From Photobacterium piscicola (lineage in GTDB: Bacteria; Pseudomonadota; Gammaproteobacteria; Enterobacterales; Vibrionaceae), in NCBI RefSeq assembly GCF_900166965.1, contig NZ_FUZI01000001.1, positions 124,001-188,000 of the forward strand: a DNA stretch of 64,000 nucleotides, given 5' to 3'. The position numbers were made by a program, and so were the translations under genes. Below the pieces are notes generated by a model. It had not been told where the DNA came from, made no database searches, and worked only from the letters and a program-made list of their open reading frames with translations. Below, piece after piece: positions 56,441 to 64,000 of this stretch. Position 1 is the first letter of the stretch. Each line of letters begins with the position of its first letter.

Positions 56441-56670
56441 TATGCCGTCATCAATAAAACTTATTGCATATTATTTCACGGTTTTTTGTCATATTTGACC
56501 CGTTTATCATCACTATGTCGTTATCGGTATCAGTTCTCGTATATTAATTATTTCTAGTGATGTAATAGTTAAACTTATACGTCCTAAAAGCAAGAAAATG
56601 CCGTATAGCCTTTACAATCGTTAACTATATTAAAAGTACTTTAGTACTGATGGTTATATTCAGTATTAAA

Positions 56671-56691
56671 GCGGAACGTATAACGTTCCGC
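56671..56691 (-). terminator. ogr terminator
   Basis: GCGGAACGT / ACGTTCCGC, perfect 9-bp stem with a 3-base loop, followed on the minus strand by TTTAAT. Directly after the ogr stop. Confidence 0.85.
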
Positions 56692-56697
56692 ATAAGT

Positions 56698-56952
56698 TTA
56701 GATTGTTAGCATTTGATGAAGCTCTTTCACTTTTTCGGGTGGCATTGTTTTAACTAATGCAATAACGAGTTCATTTACATTTTTTGCTGATGGACTAATG
56801 GTGTGGCTAAAGCCAAGGGACATAACAAAAGTATGTCCACATTCTGGATCTGAGCACGAACAATATAAGTCTGCTGCTGCATTTGAGAACCAGTTTGTTT
56901 TGTTAATACGTGCTTTTTCGCCACACTGAGTACAATGAATACGCATAGCCAT
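56698..56952 (-). CDS. Ogr/Delta-type zinc-finger phage activator
   Basis: 84 aa. Cys7 and Cys10 (HCTQC) with Cys33 and Cys38 (CSDPECGHTF) form the single zinc site of the Ogr/Delta family, which activates late promoters of P2/186-like phages and of satellite P4. The last 40 residues are a helical extension. In the window it faces away from the lysis operon, whose promoter it may activate. Confidence 0.82.
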   Translation of the reverse strand: MAMRIHCTQCGEKARINKTNWFSNAAADLYCSCSDPECGHTFVMSLGFSHTISPSAKNVNELVIALVKTMPPEKVKELHQMLTI

Positions 56953-57405
56953 TTGAATTACCTGCTTAATATGTAAGGCAAAAATTCAAGAATCATTTAT
57001 ATAAACAATGTCATTACCCATAAAGAGCCAAATCATGGTGAGCATTTAGCTCGACATAGATAAGCTTAAATTTTCACTTTTATAGGAATGATAGTGTTAC
57101 CTACCGTAATTAACGTCGATCTGCTGTTTTTCAGTTAATGAGATGTCAGTTAATTACTTAATTCTGTCATAAAACCCTTTCTTTTATCTCAAATGGCAAA
57201 CTGAAATTCGGATATATTCGGATTTACGCTATGTTCCGACATCATCATAACGACAAATGATGCATCAATAATTCAAATGAGCAATAATCACTGCATCAAG
57301 TAAAACGCTGGAGTAATTTGAAATATCAATATTGAGACTTACATCGTTGGAGATAGATGTAGGGGGATGTTCCTCATTTACTCTGAATAAACAAGGAATT
57401 ATAAG
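56953..57405 (+). promoter_or_regulatory. Divergent regulatory region of the lysis-spike operon
   Basis: 453 bases between ogr (-) and holin (+). Direct repeat ATTCGGAT at 57206 and 57216 (10-base period), ATGT-TCCG-ACAT at 57231-57242, and inverted repeat TACATC (57340) / GATGTA (57356) with a 10-base spacer 45 bases before the holin GTG. I found no TGT-N12-ACA site as used by P2 Ogr and no convincing sigma-70 promoter; the activator may use a different site. Confidence 0.5.
57340..57361. repeat. Candidate activator/operator site
   Basis: TACATC - N10 - GATGTA, perfect inverted hexamers one helical turn and a half centre to centre, just upstream of the holin gene. Confidence 0.5.
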
Positions 57406-57609
57406 GTGTATGAGTTATCGGATTGGTTAGTAAATAAAATGATATTTGTGGTTTATCTTATCATTGGCTATTTTCAATTTATGACAATAGAAGCTTGGTC
57501 TTTGATTATTTCACTCAGTATGGGAATGTTCGCTTTATCGTTGAACTATTGGCATAAGAAAGTTATGCAACAAATAGCGAGGGAAAAAGGAATATTCATT
57601 CATGAGTAA
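57406..57609 (+). CDS. Phage holin (S21-like, two-helix)
   Basis: 67 aa with GTG start at 57406; AAGGA lies 8 bases upstream. Two membrane segments (IFVVYLIIGYFQFM and AWSLIISLSMGMFALSL) and a charged C-terminus (KKVMQQIAREKG), as in the S21 pinholin family. A pinholin depolarises the membrane and so activates the SAR endolysin encoded next. The stop overlaps the endolysin start by 8 bases. Confidence 0.75.
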   Translation: MYELSDWLVNKMIFVVYLIIGYFQFMTIEAWSLIISLSMGMFALSLNYWHKKVMQQIAREKGIFIHE

Positions 57610-58171
57610 ATTAAAGCCAATTTTATGCTCAATTACTGCAGTTATAGCACTTCTTGGTGATGGCGGAGTAGGAAATAGTACATTACCAATAGGAAATGTT
57701 GTTATTGCTGGAGAAAGCCAAGGAAAATTAAAATTAACATATAAAGGATTAAAATTAATAGGAGATTATGAAGGTTGCCGGTTGGATGCTTATCGTTGTC
57801 CTGCTGGTTATAAAACAAATGGTGTTGGTAATATCCATAATATAAAAAAAGACATTATAGATAATAAACAAGTAGCAAAAGACTGGGTGTCAAATATACA
57901 ACAAGCAGAATCTTGCCTTAATAATATTCTAGGTAATAATAAAGTAACATCAGGGCAATATGACGCATTAACATCCTTTATTTTCAATACTGGCTGTAAA
58001 CGATTTTTAAGAAATAAAGATCTTACAGAAACAAAAATATCATTATATGTTAAAAATGGGAAATTACCTTTAGCTTGTATGCAATTATCTCGTTGGGTTT
58101 ATGGTGGAGGGAAAAAATTAAAAGGCTTGGTTAAACGGCGGATGTCAGAATATTCACGGTGTATTGAATAG
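57602..58171 (+). CDS. SAR endolysin (GH24), P1 Lyz-like
   Basis: 189 aa muramidase. N-terminal weakly hydrophobic segment (LCSITAVIALLGDGGVG) fits a signal-anchor-release domain. The catalytic set is E57, then C66 nine residues later and T72, the E-8aa-C-5aa-T form of GH24 with Cys in the Asp position. Cys59 lies two residues after E57 and Cys9 is in the SAR helix, matching P1 Lyz Cys13/Cys44/Cys51 spacing, where a disulfide exchange activates the enzyme. It would degrade peptidoglycan after membrane depolarisation. Confidence 0.85.
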   Translation: MSKLKPILCSITAVIALLGDGGVGNSTLPIGNVVIAGESQGKLKLTYKGLKLIGDYEGCRLDAYRCPAGYKTNGVGNIHNIKKDIIDNKQVAKDWVSNIQQAESCLNNILGNNKVTSGQYDALTSFIFNTGCKRFLRNKDLTETKISLYVKNGKLPLACMQLSRWVYGGGKKLKGLVKRRMSEYSRCIE

Positions 58172-58182
58172 GACGTTTATCT

Positions 58183-58500
58183 ATGAGGTTATTATTGGCA
58201 TTAATCATCTTCTTATTATTAGTGAAATTTGAATATATGGATCGTGAAATAAATTCACTAATTGTAGATAGAGATAATATTCTATTAATTAATAAATCAA
58301 ACACTGAAAATTTGAAATTATTAGCAGACCAAAACAAGCAGAATAATGACTTATTTCTGCAACGGGAACAGCGGAAAGAAAAACAACAAGGAGAACTTAT
58401 TGTTACTACGGAATCTTTGCGTAAGTTACTGTATAAAAAGGAACAATTTAATCATCATTGGCCTGATGATATTATTGAGTGGTTGCAGCTCCCGTATTGA
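58183..58500 (+). CDS. Rz-like i-spanin
   Basis: 105 aa, one N-terminal inner-membrane helix (LLLALIIFLLLVKF), then a long helical periplasmic part (REQRKEKQQGELIVTTESLRK) ending with a WPDDIIEWLQLPY motif typical of P2 LysB/Rz proteins. AGGACG upstream. Works with Rz1 to fuse inner and outer membranes at the end of lysis. Confidence 0.8.
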   Translation: MRLLLALIIFLLLVKFEYMDREINSLIVDRDNILLINKSNTENLKLLADQNKQNNDLFLQREQRKEKQQGELIVTTESLRKLLYKKEQFNHHWPDDIIEWLQLPY

Positions 58501-58711
58501 GCCTACACGTGTAGATATTATTTATCTATTGCCTGAACCGTGGTTAGTTACGGCATGTAATAAACCTAAATTAATTGGGAAAACACCAGCTGAGACTATT
58601 TCAGAAGATCTTCCGCGATTAAAAAACGCACTGTCTAATTGTGCAAAACAAGTAGATGATTATCTTCGATGGTATAAAAAAACAAAAAAACAAAAAACAA
58701 AAATTAATTAA
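58400..58711 (+). CDS. Rz1-like o-spanin lipoprotein, embedded
   Basis: 103 aa in the +1 frame inside and beyond Rz. I choose TTG at 58400 because AAGGAG lies at 58388-58393; an ATG at 58346 has no ribosome-binding site. Signal peptide ends with lipobox LLSGC, then SSRIEPTRVDI. The lipoprotein tail passes 211 bases beyond the Rz stop, longer than typical Rz1. It anchors in the outer membrane. Confidence 0.75.
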   Translation: MLLRNLCVSYCIKRNNLIIIGLMILLSGCSSRIEPTRVDIIYLLPEPWLVTACNKPKLIGKTPAETISEDLPRLKNALSNCAKQVDDYLRWYKKTKKQKTKIN

Positions 58712-58736
58712 TCATATAAAAATAAGAGATATTAAA

Positions 58737-61472
58737 ATGACAGTTGTAATTAATGAAAGCATCGTATTAAATAATGAAAATTACCTTACCGCTATTATTG
58801 ATAGTAGCTTTGATATTAATAGTTTTCCTACTGACTGTACAACTGCGCGATTAGGTGGTTCATCACAGCCTAATCTTCCATCATGGGCGGCTTACGGTAA
58901 TATGTTGTCATTGGTATCACCAAAATCAGATACAACTGTTCAAATTTTAAGTGGCTATAATAATAAAGATATTGGTTTTCGAAGTGGTAATAAAAATACT
59001 CTTCCTAGTCGTGATTTTGTGAAGTTTTATCATGAGAATAATGTACCAACAGCAAAACAAGTAGGGGCTGCAGTTGCTTTAACCGATGGCCTATCTGGCT
59101 TCGTTTATAATATGCACTCTGATGGTACCTGGGTAGAAGCTGTTAGTGATGCGCCTCGTGATAATAAAGGCTATGTGCGCAAAAATGGTGAGTGGGAAGA
59201 ATTTACCACAGTTCCAAGTATTGGTGGTGGACTAAATAAATCATTATGGGTAGAAGCAAGTACAATTGGTATTATTTATAATGATGCTAAAAAAGCCGCG
59301 GCCAATGCATTAATTCTAAAAAACTTAGTTGCTGAACAAATCGTACGATTAGCATTTACTGATAATGTTTATTTTGATACTACCGCAGGTGAAATTGTTA
59401 TTCGTTATGGCTTAGAATTCCATGGGTGTTTAAATAAGAAAATTTATTGGGCTAGTTCACCAATTGGTATTGATGGTAATGATTGTTTAAATGCAATGAG
59501 TATGCCTAACGTTGTAGATATGCCCTATTACTGTGAAACTAATTGTCATCATGTAACGACAGGTAAACTTAATTTTATCGCAGGTGATGGCTGGGGGGGG
59601 TATCGCGGAATTATTTCACGTGATTGTAGCTACGATGGTAGTTTCCGTTATAAATTTATTGGCAAAGAACAACACCCTATAACAGGAAATCCAAATTCAT
59701 CAACATACACTTTCCAAGGTGATTATGCGGGGTTTGGTGAGGTTATCTTTGATAATTTAACGTTAACTAATTCACATCATTTGGCATTTTTAGGTGCGAA
59801 TCAATTTCCTTATGAGCGTATTGTTTTCCGTAATGTGGTGATGCGTAATTGTAGTCGAGGTTTATATTCTGGTGGTATCACTAATACTAATCCATGGTAT
59901 TTAGATGTTCAAAAAGCGATGCGAAATCTTGTCGTTGAAGGTCTTGATTGGGAAAATGATGCTGATTTTTGGGCGGGTGAAGATAATAACTCAAGCGCAT
60001 ATGTTACCCCCGTATTATGGGAAGGAAATAGATTAATTTTTACGAATGCACGTATTCGTAGTGTTAAAATTCGTTCACATAAAAATAATAAAACGGCTCA
60101 AGCTGTATACCCTGTTTATCTTGGTGGTATTCGTGTTGAAATGCATGATTGTGAGACTATCAATATGTATAACTTCAAGTCTGATGGTAGTAATAATACC
60201 TGTATTTTCTTGAAAAAAGTTCGCAACGCGTTAATTCATAATATCGAGTATCGTTTTGAAGAAAATTTCTTTAGTACGATGAAGAGTAAATTCAATGTAA
60301 CGCCTGATAATACACAGGGTACATTTATTGCATATTCGCCAGAACCAGGTATTCCTTGGAATGATAGTGTGAATTATGGCAGTGAGCCAGCTGAATCAAT
60401 TGTTATCCGTAATGCAAAGTGTTGGTTACCTAAACTATTGCGTACTCCTGAAGTGTCGACGCAGATTGTGGGAAGTTATGAAATAACGGGTTGTGATTTT
60501 GAATCACCAGATAATGGTTATAACAGTAATGGCAAGATTTCTGGCGCATTTACATTCCTCACTGTAAATTGGTGGGATAACAGTCAATATCGCAGTGATA
60601 ACCAAATGGTGAACCGTCGTGCAATATTTAAAGATAACCGTGTTTACACACCAAATAATACCGCGGGTAAGTTAGCTTATATTAGTATTCGTGATAATCG
60701 ACAAGATCGTATTGGTAACTATGTTATTGATATTAGTGGCAACGATATTACAGCAAATAGCCTTAAAGAATTACAATTAACATGTGCAGCAGGTGATCAA
60801 TTTAAACCTAAAGATTGTATAATTAACCAAATTACATTAAATAACCGTGTGCATATTGTGGATTCGGCACAAAATAATGTTAAGCCTCGTCATGATGTTT
60901 TTGTTACAGGAAATAAAGTACCAAAAGTTATACTGTTAGACCTTGGCGGCAATCATACTTCAACCGCAAAGAACGCATTATTAGGCCGTATTCAACAGAA
61001 TATATTTGGTGCTGATATGACAACTGGAAAATTTAATTTATCATATGCAGAGCTATTAGGAGCAACGCCTGCTATAACTGTCATGAATGCAACTCGTCCA
61101 AGTAATGGTTGTTTAGAGAATAAAATGCATCATTATAACGGTACAATGACAACTAAAGATGGTTGCTTTGATTTTTCGACCCGTATTGAAATTAGCAATG
61201 TTAATGTAGAAGCGGAAACATGTACTATTGGCTATTTCCATCCGACCACAAAGTTATGGACTCTGGCACAGTGGAATGCAACCAAGAATGACGGTAGCTT
61301 TGAAATTTTATTGAATAGCAGAGATCGTTTTGGTAATTATACTGATAAAACACCATTAAAAGCTCGTATTGGTCGTCAGTCAAATGCATTAACACTCTTA
61401 CTGTATCCTAATTATGGTAATAGTGATTATTCTTCAGCATTGAATATGGAATTAAATATTAATCATTATTAA
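58737..61472 (+). CDS. Large beta-helix tail-spike-like protein
   Basis: 911 aa from ATG 58737 (an earlier frame start at 58656 is inside Rz1). No signal peptide. The N-terminal part (SFPTDCTTARLGG, GTWVEAVSDAPRDNKGY) resembles phage spike adaptors, and the middle carries a long parallel beta-helix-like repeat (EVIFDNLTLTNSHHLAFLG, RIVFRNVVMRNCSRGLYSGG, NLVVEGLDWEND, RLIFTNARIRSVKIRS). Such proteins in phages bind or cut capsular polysaccharide. The last gene of the lysis operon, followed by a terminator, so it would be released by lysis rather than secreted. Confidence 0.72.
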   Translation: MTVVINESIVLNNENYLTAIIDSSFDINSFPTDCTTARLGGSSQPNLPSWAAYGNMLSLVSPKSDTTVQILSGYNNKDIGFRSGNKNTLPSRDFVKFYHENNVPTAKQVGAAVALTDGLSGFVYNMHSDGTWVEAVSDAPRDNKGYVRKNGEWEEFTTVPSIGGGLNKSLWVEASTIGIIYNDAKKAAANALILKNLVAEQIVRLAFTDNVYFDTTAGEIVIRYGLEFHGCLNKKIYWASSPIGIDGNDCLNAMSMPNVVDMPYYCETNCHHVTTGKLNFIAGDGWGGYRGIISRDCSYDGSFRYKFIGKEQHPITGNPNSSTYTFQGDYAGFGEVIFDNLTLTNSHHLAFLGANQFPYERIVFRNVVMRNCSRGLYSGGITNTNPWYLDVQKAMRNLVVEGLDWENDADFWAGEDNNSSAYVTPVLWEGNRLIFTNARIRSVKIRSHKNNKTAQAVYPVYLGGIRVEMHDCETINMYNFKSDGSNNTCIFLKKVRNALIHNIEYRFEENFFSTMKSKFNVTPDNTQGTFIAYSPEPGIPWNDSVNYGSEPAESIVIRNAKCWLPKLLRTPEVSTQIVGSYEITGCDFESPDNGYNSNGKISGAFTFLTVNWWDNSQYRSDNQMVNRRAIFKDNRVYTPNNTAGKLAYISIRDNRQDRIGNYVIDISGNDITANSLKELQLTCAAGDQFKPKDCIINQITLNNRVHIVDSAQNNVKPRHDVFVTGNKVPKVILLDLGGNHTSTAKNALLGRIQQNIFGADMTTGKFNLSYAELLGATPAITVMNATRPSNGCLENKMHHYNGTMTTKDGCFDFSTRIEISNVNVEAETCTIGYFHPTTKLWTLAQWNATKNDGSFEILLNSRDRFGNYTDKTPLKARIGRQSNALTLLLYPNYGNSDYSSALNMELNINHY

Positions 61473-61499
61473 TATAATTAAGCTAAAATAAATATTGTC

Positions 61500-61530
61500 A
61501 AGAGACACATTGTATAATGTGTCTCTTTTT
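61500..61530 (+). terminator. Terminator of the lysis-spike operon
   Basis: AAGAGACACATT / AATGTGTCTCTT, perfect 12-bp stem with a 4-base loop and T5. Confidence 0.93.
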
Positions 61531-61813
61531 ATTTGTTACTTTAAGATTGTCTTATTATAGCAATAACATTTATTGATGATGTTAATTGTTTTTTATGAAT
61601 TATTGTTAATATTAATACAGCACAGTAGTATTTAATAATAACTTTCGTTATATTGAATCTACTTTTATAATAAATAATAAGCTATAAATTTTTATAGCGG
61701 TATTTAATTACTTATAATTATAGGTTTTAGTTAAGCTATAGAACTCAACTTTATATATATGTATTTATTATGAATTGAGGTGATGTTTATATACAATAAT
61801 AGTAGGCAGTTTA
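61531..61813 (+). promoter_or_regulatory. Region upstream of the Tat-fibre gene
   Basis: AT-rich, 283 bases. Contains GCTATAAA-TT-TTTATAGC (61681-61698), a perfect 8-bp inverted repeat 116 bases before the ATG, and AGG at 61804 as ribosome-binding site. The gene therefore has its own promoter separate from the lysis operon. Confidence 0.45.
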
Positions 61814-64000
61814 ATGAGTAAAGAAGATTCAATTAGTGATCATAAAGGTATTTCTCGCCGTTCTTTTCTAAGAAATACGACAATGATAGCAGGGGGAGCA
61901 ACGGCTGGCATGTTTATCCCTGGTGCTATTGATAAAGTTAATGCATTAGATTTGATGAAAAACTCAAATCAACCAGAAGTGATTATTACGGCTAAAGGTC
62001 GTGCACTAATAGCAAAAATGCAAGCAGAAAAGAAAATTTTACTAATTGATTCCATGATTTTTGCTTTTAAGTCAAAGAGAGGAAAAGCGCCTACAGAAAA
62101 TGAACAGTTACAACCTAATGAAATTGTTCATAATGCTAAAATTCAACAACAAATTCGATTATCAGAGGATGCCATAGCGTTGTCTACGACATTAGACAGT
62201 GATGTTGGTCCATTTGAATTTAATTGGAGCTGCTTATATTGTAGTGAATATGACACTATTATTGCTGTTACCTATCCGAAATTAACAACAAAAACGGTTG
62301 ATGGCCCAGGCGCAAAGGGCAATATTTTAATTCGATCATTTATTTTAAATTATAAAAACATAGCTGATATTACGAATAGTGCAGTTATAGATGCTAGCCC
62401 TAATTTTATGGCACATCAGCGATTAGGTATTGTTGAAAACTCAGCGTTGCAGGCCATTATTGATCAACAAGGTCAAGATTGGTTTATTAAAAATGCTTTT
62501 ATGGTATTACCTGTTGAGGGTGTATATAAAATCATGGCTGGTGTGGCTTATATTTCTGGGCATCGAATTGAATTAGAAAACAATCGTGTTATTGATGCTA
62601 CTAATAAACCATTTTATATCTATGTTGATGTTTATAAAAATAATAATGACATTGATGGGTTAGATACGAAATTTAATATTATTGTTTCAAGTAAAGATTT
62701 AAAGAATTACATTAATACAGATGGTGTTCATCATTATTATTGTAAACTTTGTCAAGTTATGGCTGATGGTTCGGTGAGTGATTTACGCCCTCAAACGACC
62801 GTGGTAGATAAGGGGTGGGCAGAAGCACAAGATCATCAAGCTATAGAAAGTGTTTCTGGTCTTAAAATATACCCGCTTAGTCGTAATTTAGCTGTTGGTG
62901 ATACCATTCCTGAAGGATATAACGGCTTACGTATAAAGAACAAAATTTACCGTGTTATTTGCCATGGTAAAGTGAATGAAATTGATTCTAATGCGACCTT
63001 TGTCATTGTAAATAAAGATAAATATTTCTTACAACCTTGTATTGAAGGCCAAAGCTTTTATTCTATCGATAATCTTGAGCATTATGCACCTCTTTCTGAT
63101 TGGGGTGATAAAATTAATTATGCCGCAGAAATTTGTCGTAAAGGTGGGCTTATTTTATGGATTCCAAATAAAGTTTACCGATTTAATAAAACGATTGAAT
63201 TTAAAGATCTTAATGTTCAATGGGATGGCACTTTAGAGCTTTGCAGTAATGTTGTTGGTGTCGTTTTAAAATATAATGTTAATTTGTCTGGTAATCCTTT
63301 TATTATTCGTTCTCGTTCGCTTGATCATTTTGATCAAGCCATGGTAATGCTGACATCATCATCAGAGAAAGTTAATGGTAAATGGAAGACTAAAGGTTGT
63401 GTTGAAAATAAAATTAATCAATTAAATATTCTTAATGGTTGGATTGATTATCATGGTCACAGTAATGGTAAAGTTTTGGATAAAACCAAACTTACTGGCC
63501 GTGGACTAGTATTATTAGCGGGAAGTTGGACCGCAGGATTAACAACTAAACGTTCCCATGAGTATGTTTGGCGTAATTTTGTTTCAGATGTCTATGTTGA
63601 TGGTTTTGAACAGCCTTATGTATTACAAGGGGTAATTGATAATATTACGCCAAATCGTTGGATCACTTGGGTTAATGGCAATAAATTACATAATTTATGT
63701 GCTCGTCGATTTAAGCAAGGCTTCGTTGTTCAATCGCCATTATTACGTCCCAATGGAAAAATTGGTGGTGAAGTTGCAGGTAATACGTGTGCCAGTCTTG
63801 ATTTTCAGTGGTCGCGAGAAGGGTCTCAGTCTTTTCTTGTTTGTGAAGGGCGTAATAATAAATTTGAATTAATGGGTTGGGATGCTCCCGAAACTGCGAC
63901 GAAGACTATCCAATTTTTACGGGCTAAAACGAATACATTTCCACCGGGTTACGGTGAGGCATCAGGTAATATTGTTGAGCTTTATGGCTCAACTCTAGGT
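61814..64000 (+). CDS. Tat-signal phage tail-collar fibre/beta-helix protein (3' end outside window)
   Basis: Open through the window end (729 codons seen), no stop. Residues 14-20 are SRRSFLR, a twin-arginine motif, followed by a hydrophobic stretch and a likely cleavage after DKVNA. Residues about 50-186 match the phage tail-collar fibre N-terminal domain (PF12571/DUF3751 type): ITAKGRALIAKMQAEKKI, TTLDSDVGPFEFNWSCLYC and VTYPKLTTKTVDGPGAKGN. A linker follows, then from about residue 425 a pectate-lyase-like beta-helix begins (DWGDKINYAAEICRKGG, LILWIPNKVYRFNKTIEF). Folded export by Tat of a fibre domain is unusual. It may be a host-adopted polysaccharide depolymerase. Confidence 0.78.
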   Translation, partial: MSKEDSISDHKGISRRSFLRNTTMIAGGATAGMFIPGAIDKVNALDLMKNSNQPEVIITAKGRALIAKMQAEKKILLIDSMIFAFKSKRGKAPTENEQLQPNEIVHNAKIQQQIRLSEDAIALSTTLDSDVGPFEFNWSCLYCSEYDTIIAVTYPKLTTKTVDGPGAKGNILIRSFILNYKNIADITNSAVIDASPNFMAHQRLGIVENSALQAIIDQQGQDWFIKNAFMVLPVEGVYKIMAGVAYISGHRIELENNRVIDATNKPFYIYVDVYKNNNDIDGLDTKFNIIVSSKDLKNYINTDGVHHYYCKLCQVMADGSVSDLRPQTTVVDKGWAEAQDHQAIESVSGLKIYPLSRNLAVGDTIPEGYNGLRIKNKIYRVICHGKVNEIDSNATFVIVNKDKYFLQPCIEGQSFYSIDNLEHYAPLSDWGDKINYAAEICRKGGLILWIPNKVYRFNKTIEFKDLNVQWDGTLELCSNVVGVVLKYNVNLSGNPFIIRSRSLDHFDQAMVMLTSSSEKVNGKWKTKGCVENKINQLNILNGWIDYHGHSNGKVLDKTKLTGRGLVLLAGSWTAGLTTKRSHEYVWRNFVSDVYVDGFEQPYVLQGVIDNITPNRWITWVNGNKLHNLCARRFKQGFVVQSPLLRPNGKIGGEVAGNTCASLDFQWSREGSQSFLVCEGRNNKFELMGWDAPETATKTIQFLRAKTNTFPPGYGEASGNIVELYGSTLG

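Larger units (their letters stand above)
56281..56697. promoter_or_regulatory. cI upstream region with operator candidate
   Basis: 417 bases between cI and ogr, both minus strand. Holds an inverted repeat TTGGTA (56421) / TACCAA (56435) and an AGTACT duplication near 56636. The repeat is a candidate CI operator. No cox/apl-like gene found. Confidence 0.45.

Noticed and set aside
56953-57405. Canonical P2 Ogr site (TGT-N12-ACA)
   Set aside because: Every TGT in the region was checked for ACA after 12 bases; none fits.
63042-63872. Two small plus-strand frames within the fibre gene
   Set aside because: Out-of-frame shadows of the large open frame starting at 61814, which is continuous to the window end.
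1-64000. CRISPR array or insertion sequence
   Set aside because: No regularly spaced direct repeats of 25-37 bases and no transposase-like frame or terminal inverted repeats were found.

Overview
The window looks like part of the chromosome of an AT-rich marine gamma-proteobacterium of the Vibrionaceae, most likely Photobacterium or a close relative. This rests on the gene set: HdfR, a CreA lipoprotein, MogA, H-NS with the classical C-terminal motif, an RpoS-like second sigma factor, the DUF3010 and DUF3820 families, and an exopolysaccharide locus in the order of Vibrio cholerae vpsL-M-N-O. Genus and species are inference.

Layout. 0-15 kb is mostly housekeeping: hdfR, the cell-wall synthase mrcB, a Nudix hydrolase, a META lipoprotein, a leucine-rich-repeat lipoprotein, a YaeR-like VOC protein, an orphan ParA, an MscS channel, a rhodanese, a YgjP-like metallopeptidase and mogA. 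A secreted DUF4832/DUF4874 protein sits at 9.2 kb. 15.8-28.3 kb is a one-direction exopolysaccharide operon: initiating transferase, outer-membrane barrel, Wza-like exporter, Wzc-like co-polymerase/kinase, flippase, polymerase, acetyltransferase, three GT4 transferases and a small membrane protein, closed by a strong terminator at 28403-28440. Immediately after it come two more DUF4832 proteins flanking a GINT1-N-like propeller protein, so three paralogous putative secreted glycan-active enzymes lie within 24 kb, two of them adjoining the locus. 33-55.6 kb is mixed: creA, DUF2157, DUF1289/CWC, GNAT, SRPBCC, a GreA/B-like factor, an iron-sulfur FAD dehydrogenase with a divergent LysR, an EmrAB-like pump, a cold-shock protein, a PEBP-family protein with a divergent LysR, an RpoS-like sigma factor, tRNA-Ser(UGA), hns and a BCCT transporter.

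The most unusual part is 55.6-64 kb. It combines a 186-type CI repressor and an Ogr/Delta zinc-finger activator (minus strand) with a divergent operon: holin, SAR endolysin, Rz, an embedded Rz1, and a 911-residue beta-helix spike-like protein. A separate gene then runs off the window and encodes a Tat signal peptide joined to a phage tail-collar fibre N-terminal domain and the start of a beta-helix. No integrase, replication, terminase, capsid or tail-tube gene is visible in the window. This is either the edge of a P2/186-like prophage continuing past 64 kb or a domesticated lysis-plus-spike module. The Tat signal on a fibre protein favours re-purposing by the host, perhaps for cutting exopolysaccharide. 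The endolysin carries the same cysteine pattern as P1 Lyz, implying disulfide-controlled activation.

Several small genes are described here on start and ribosome-binding-site evidence: 54 aa (1122-1286), 22 aa (37718-37786) and 50 aa (49161-49313). No insertion sequence, CRISPR array or rRNA was seen.
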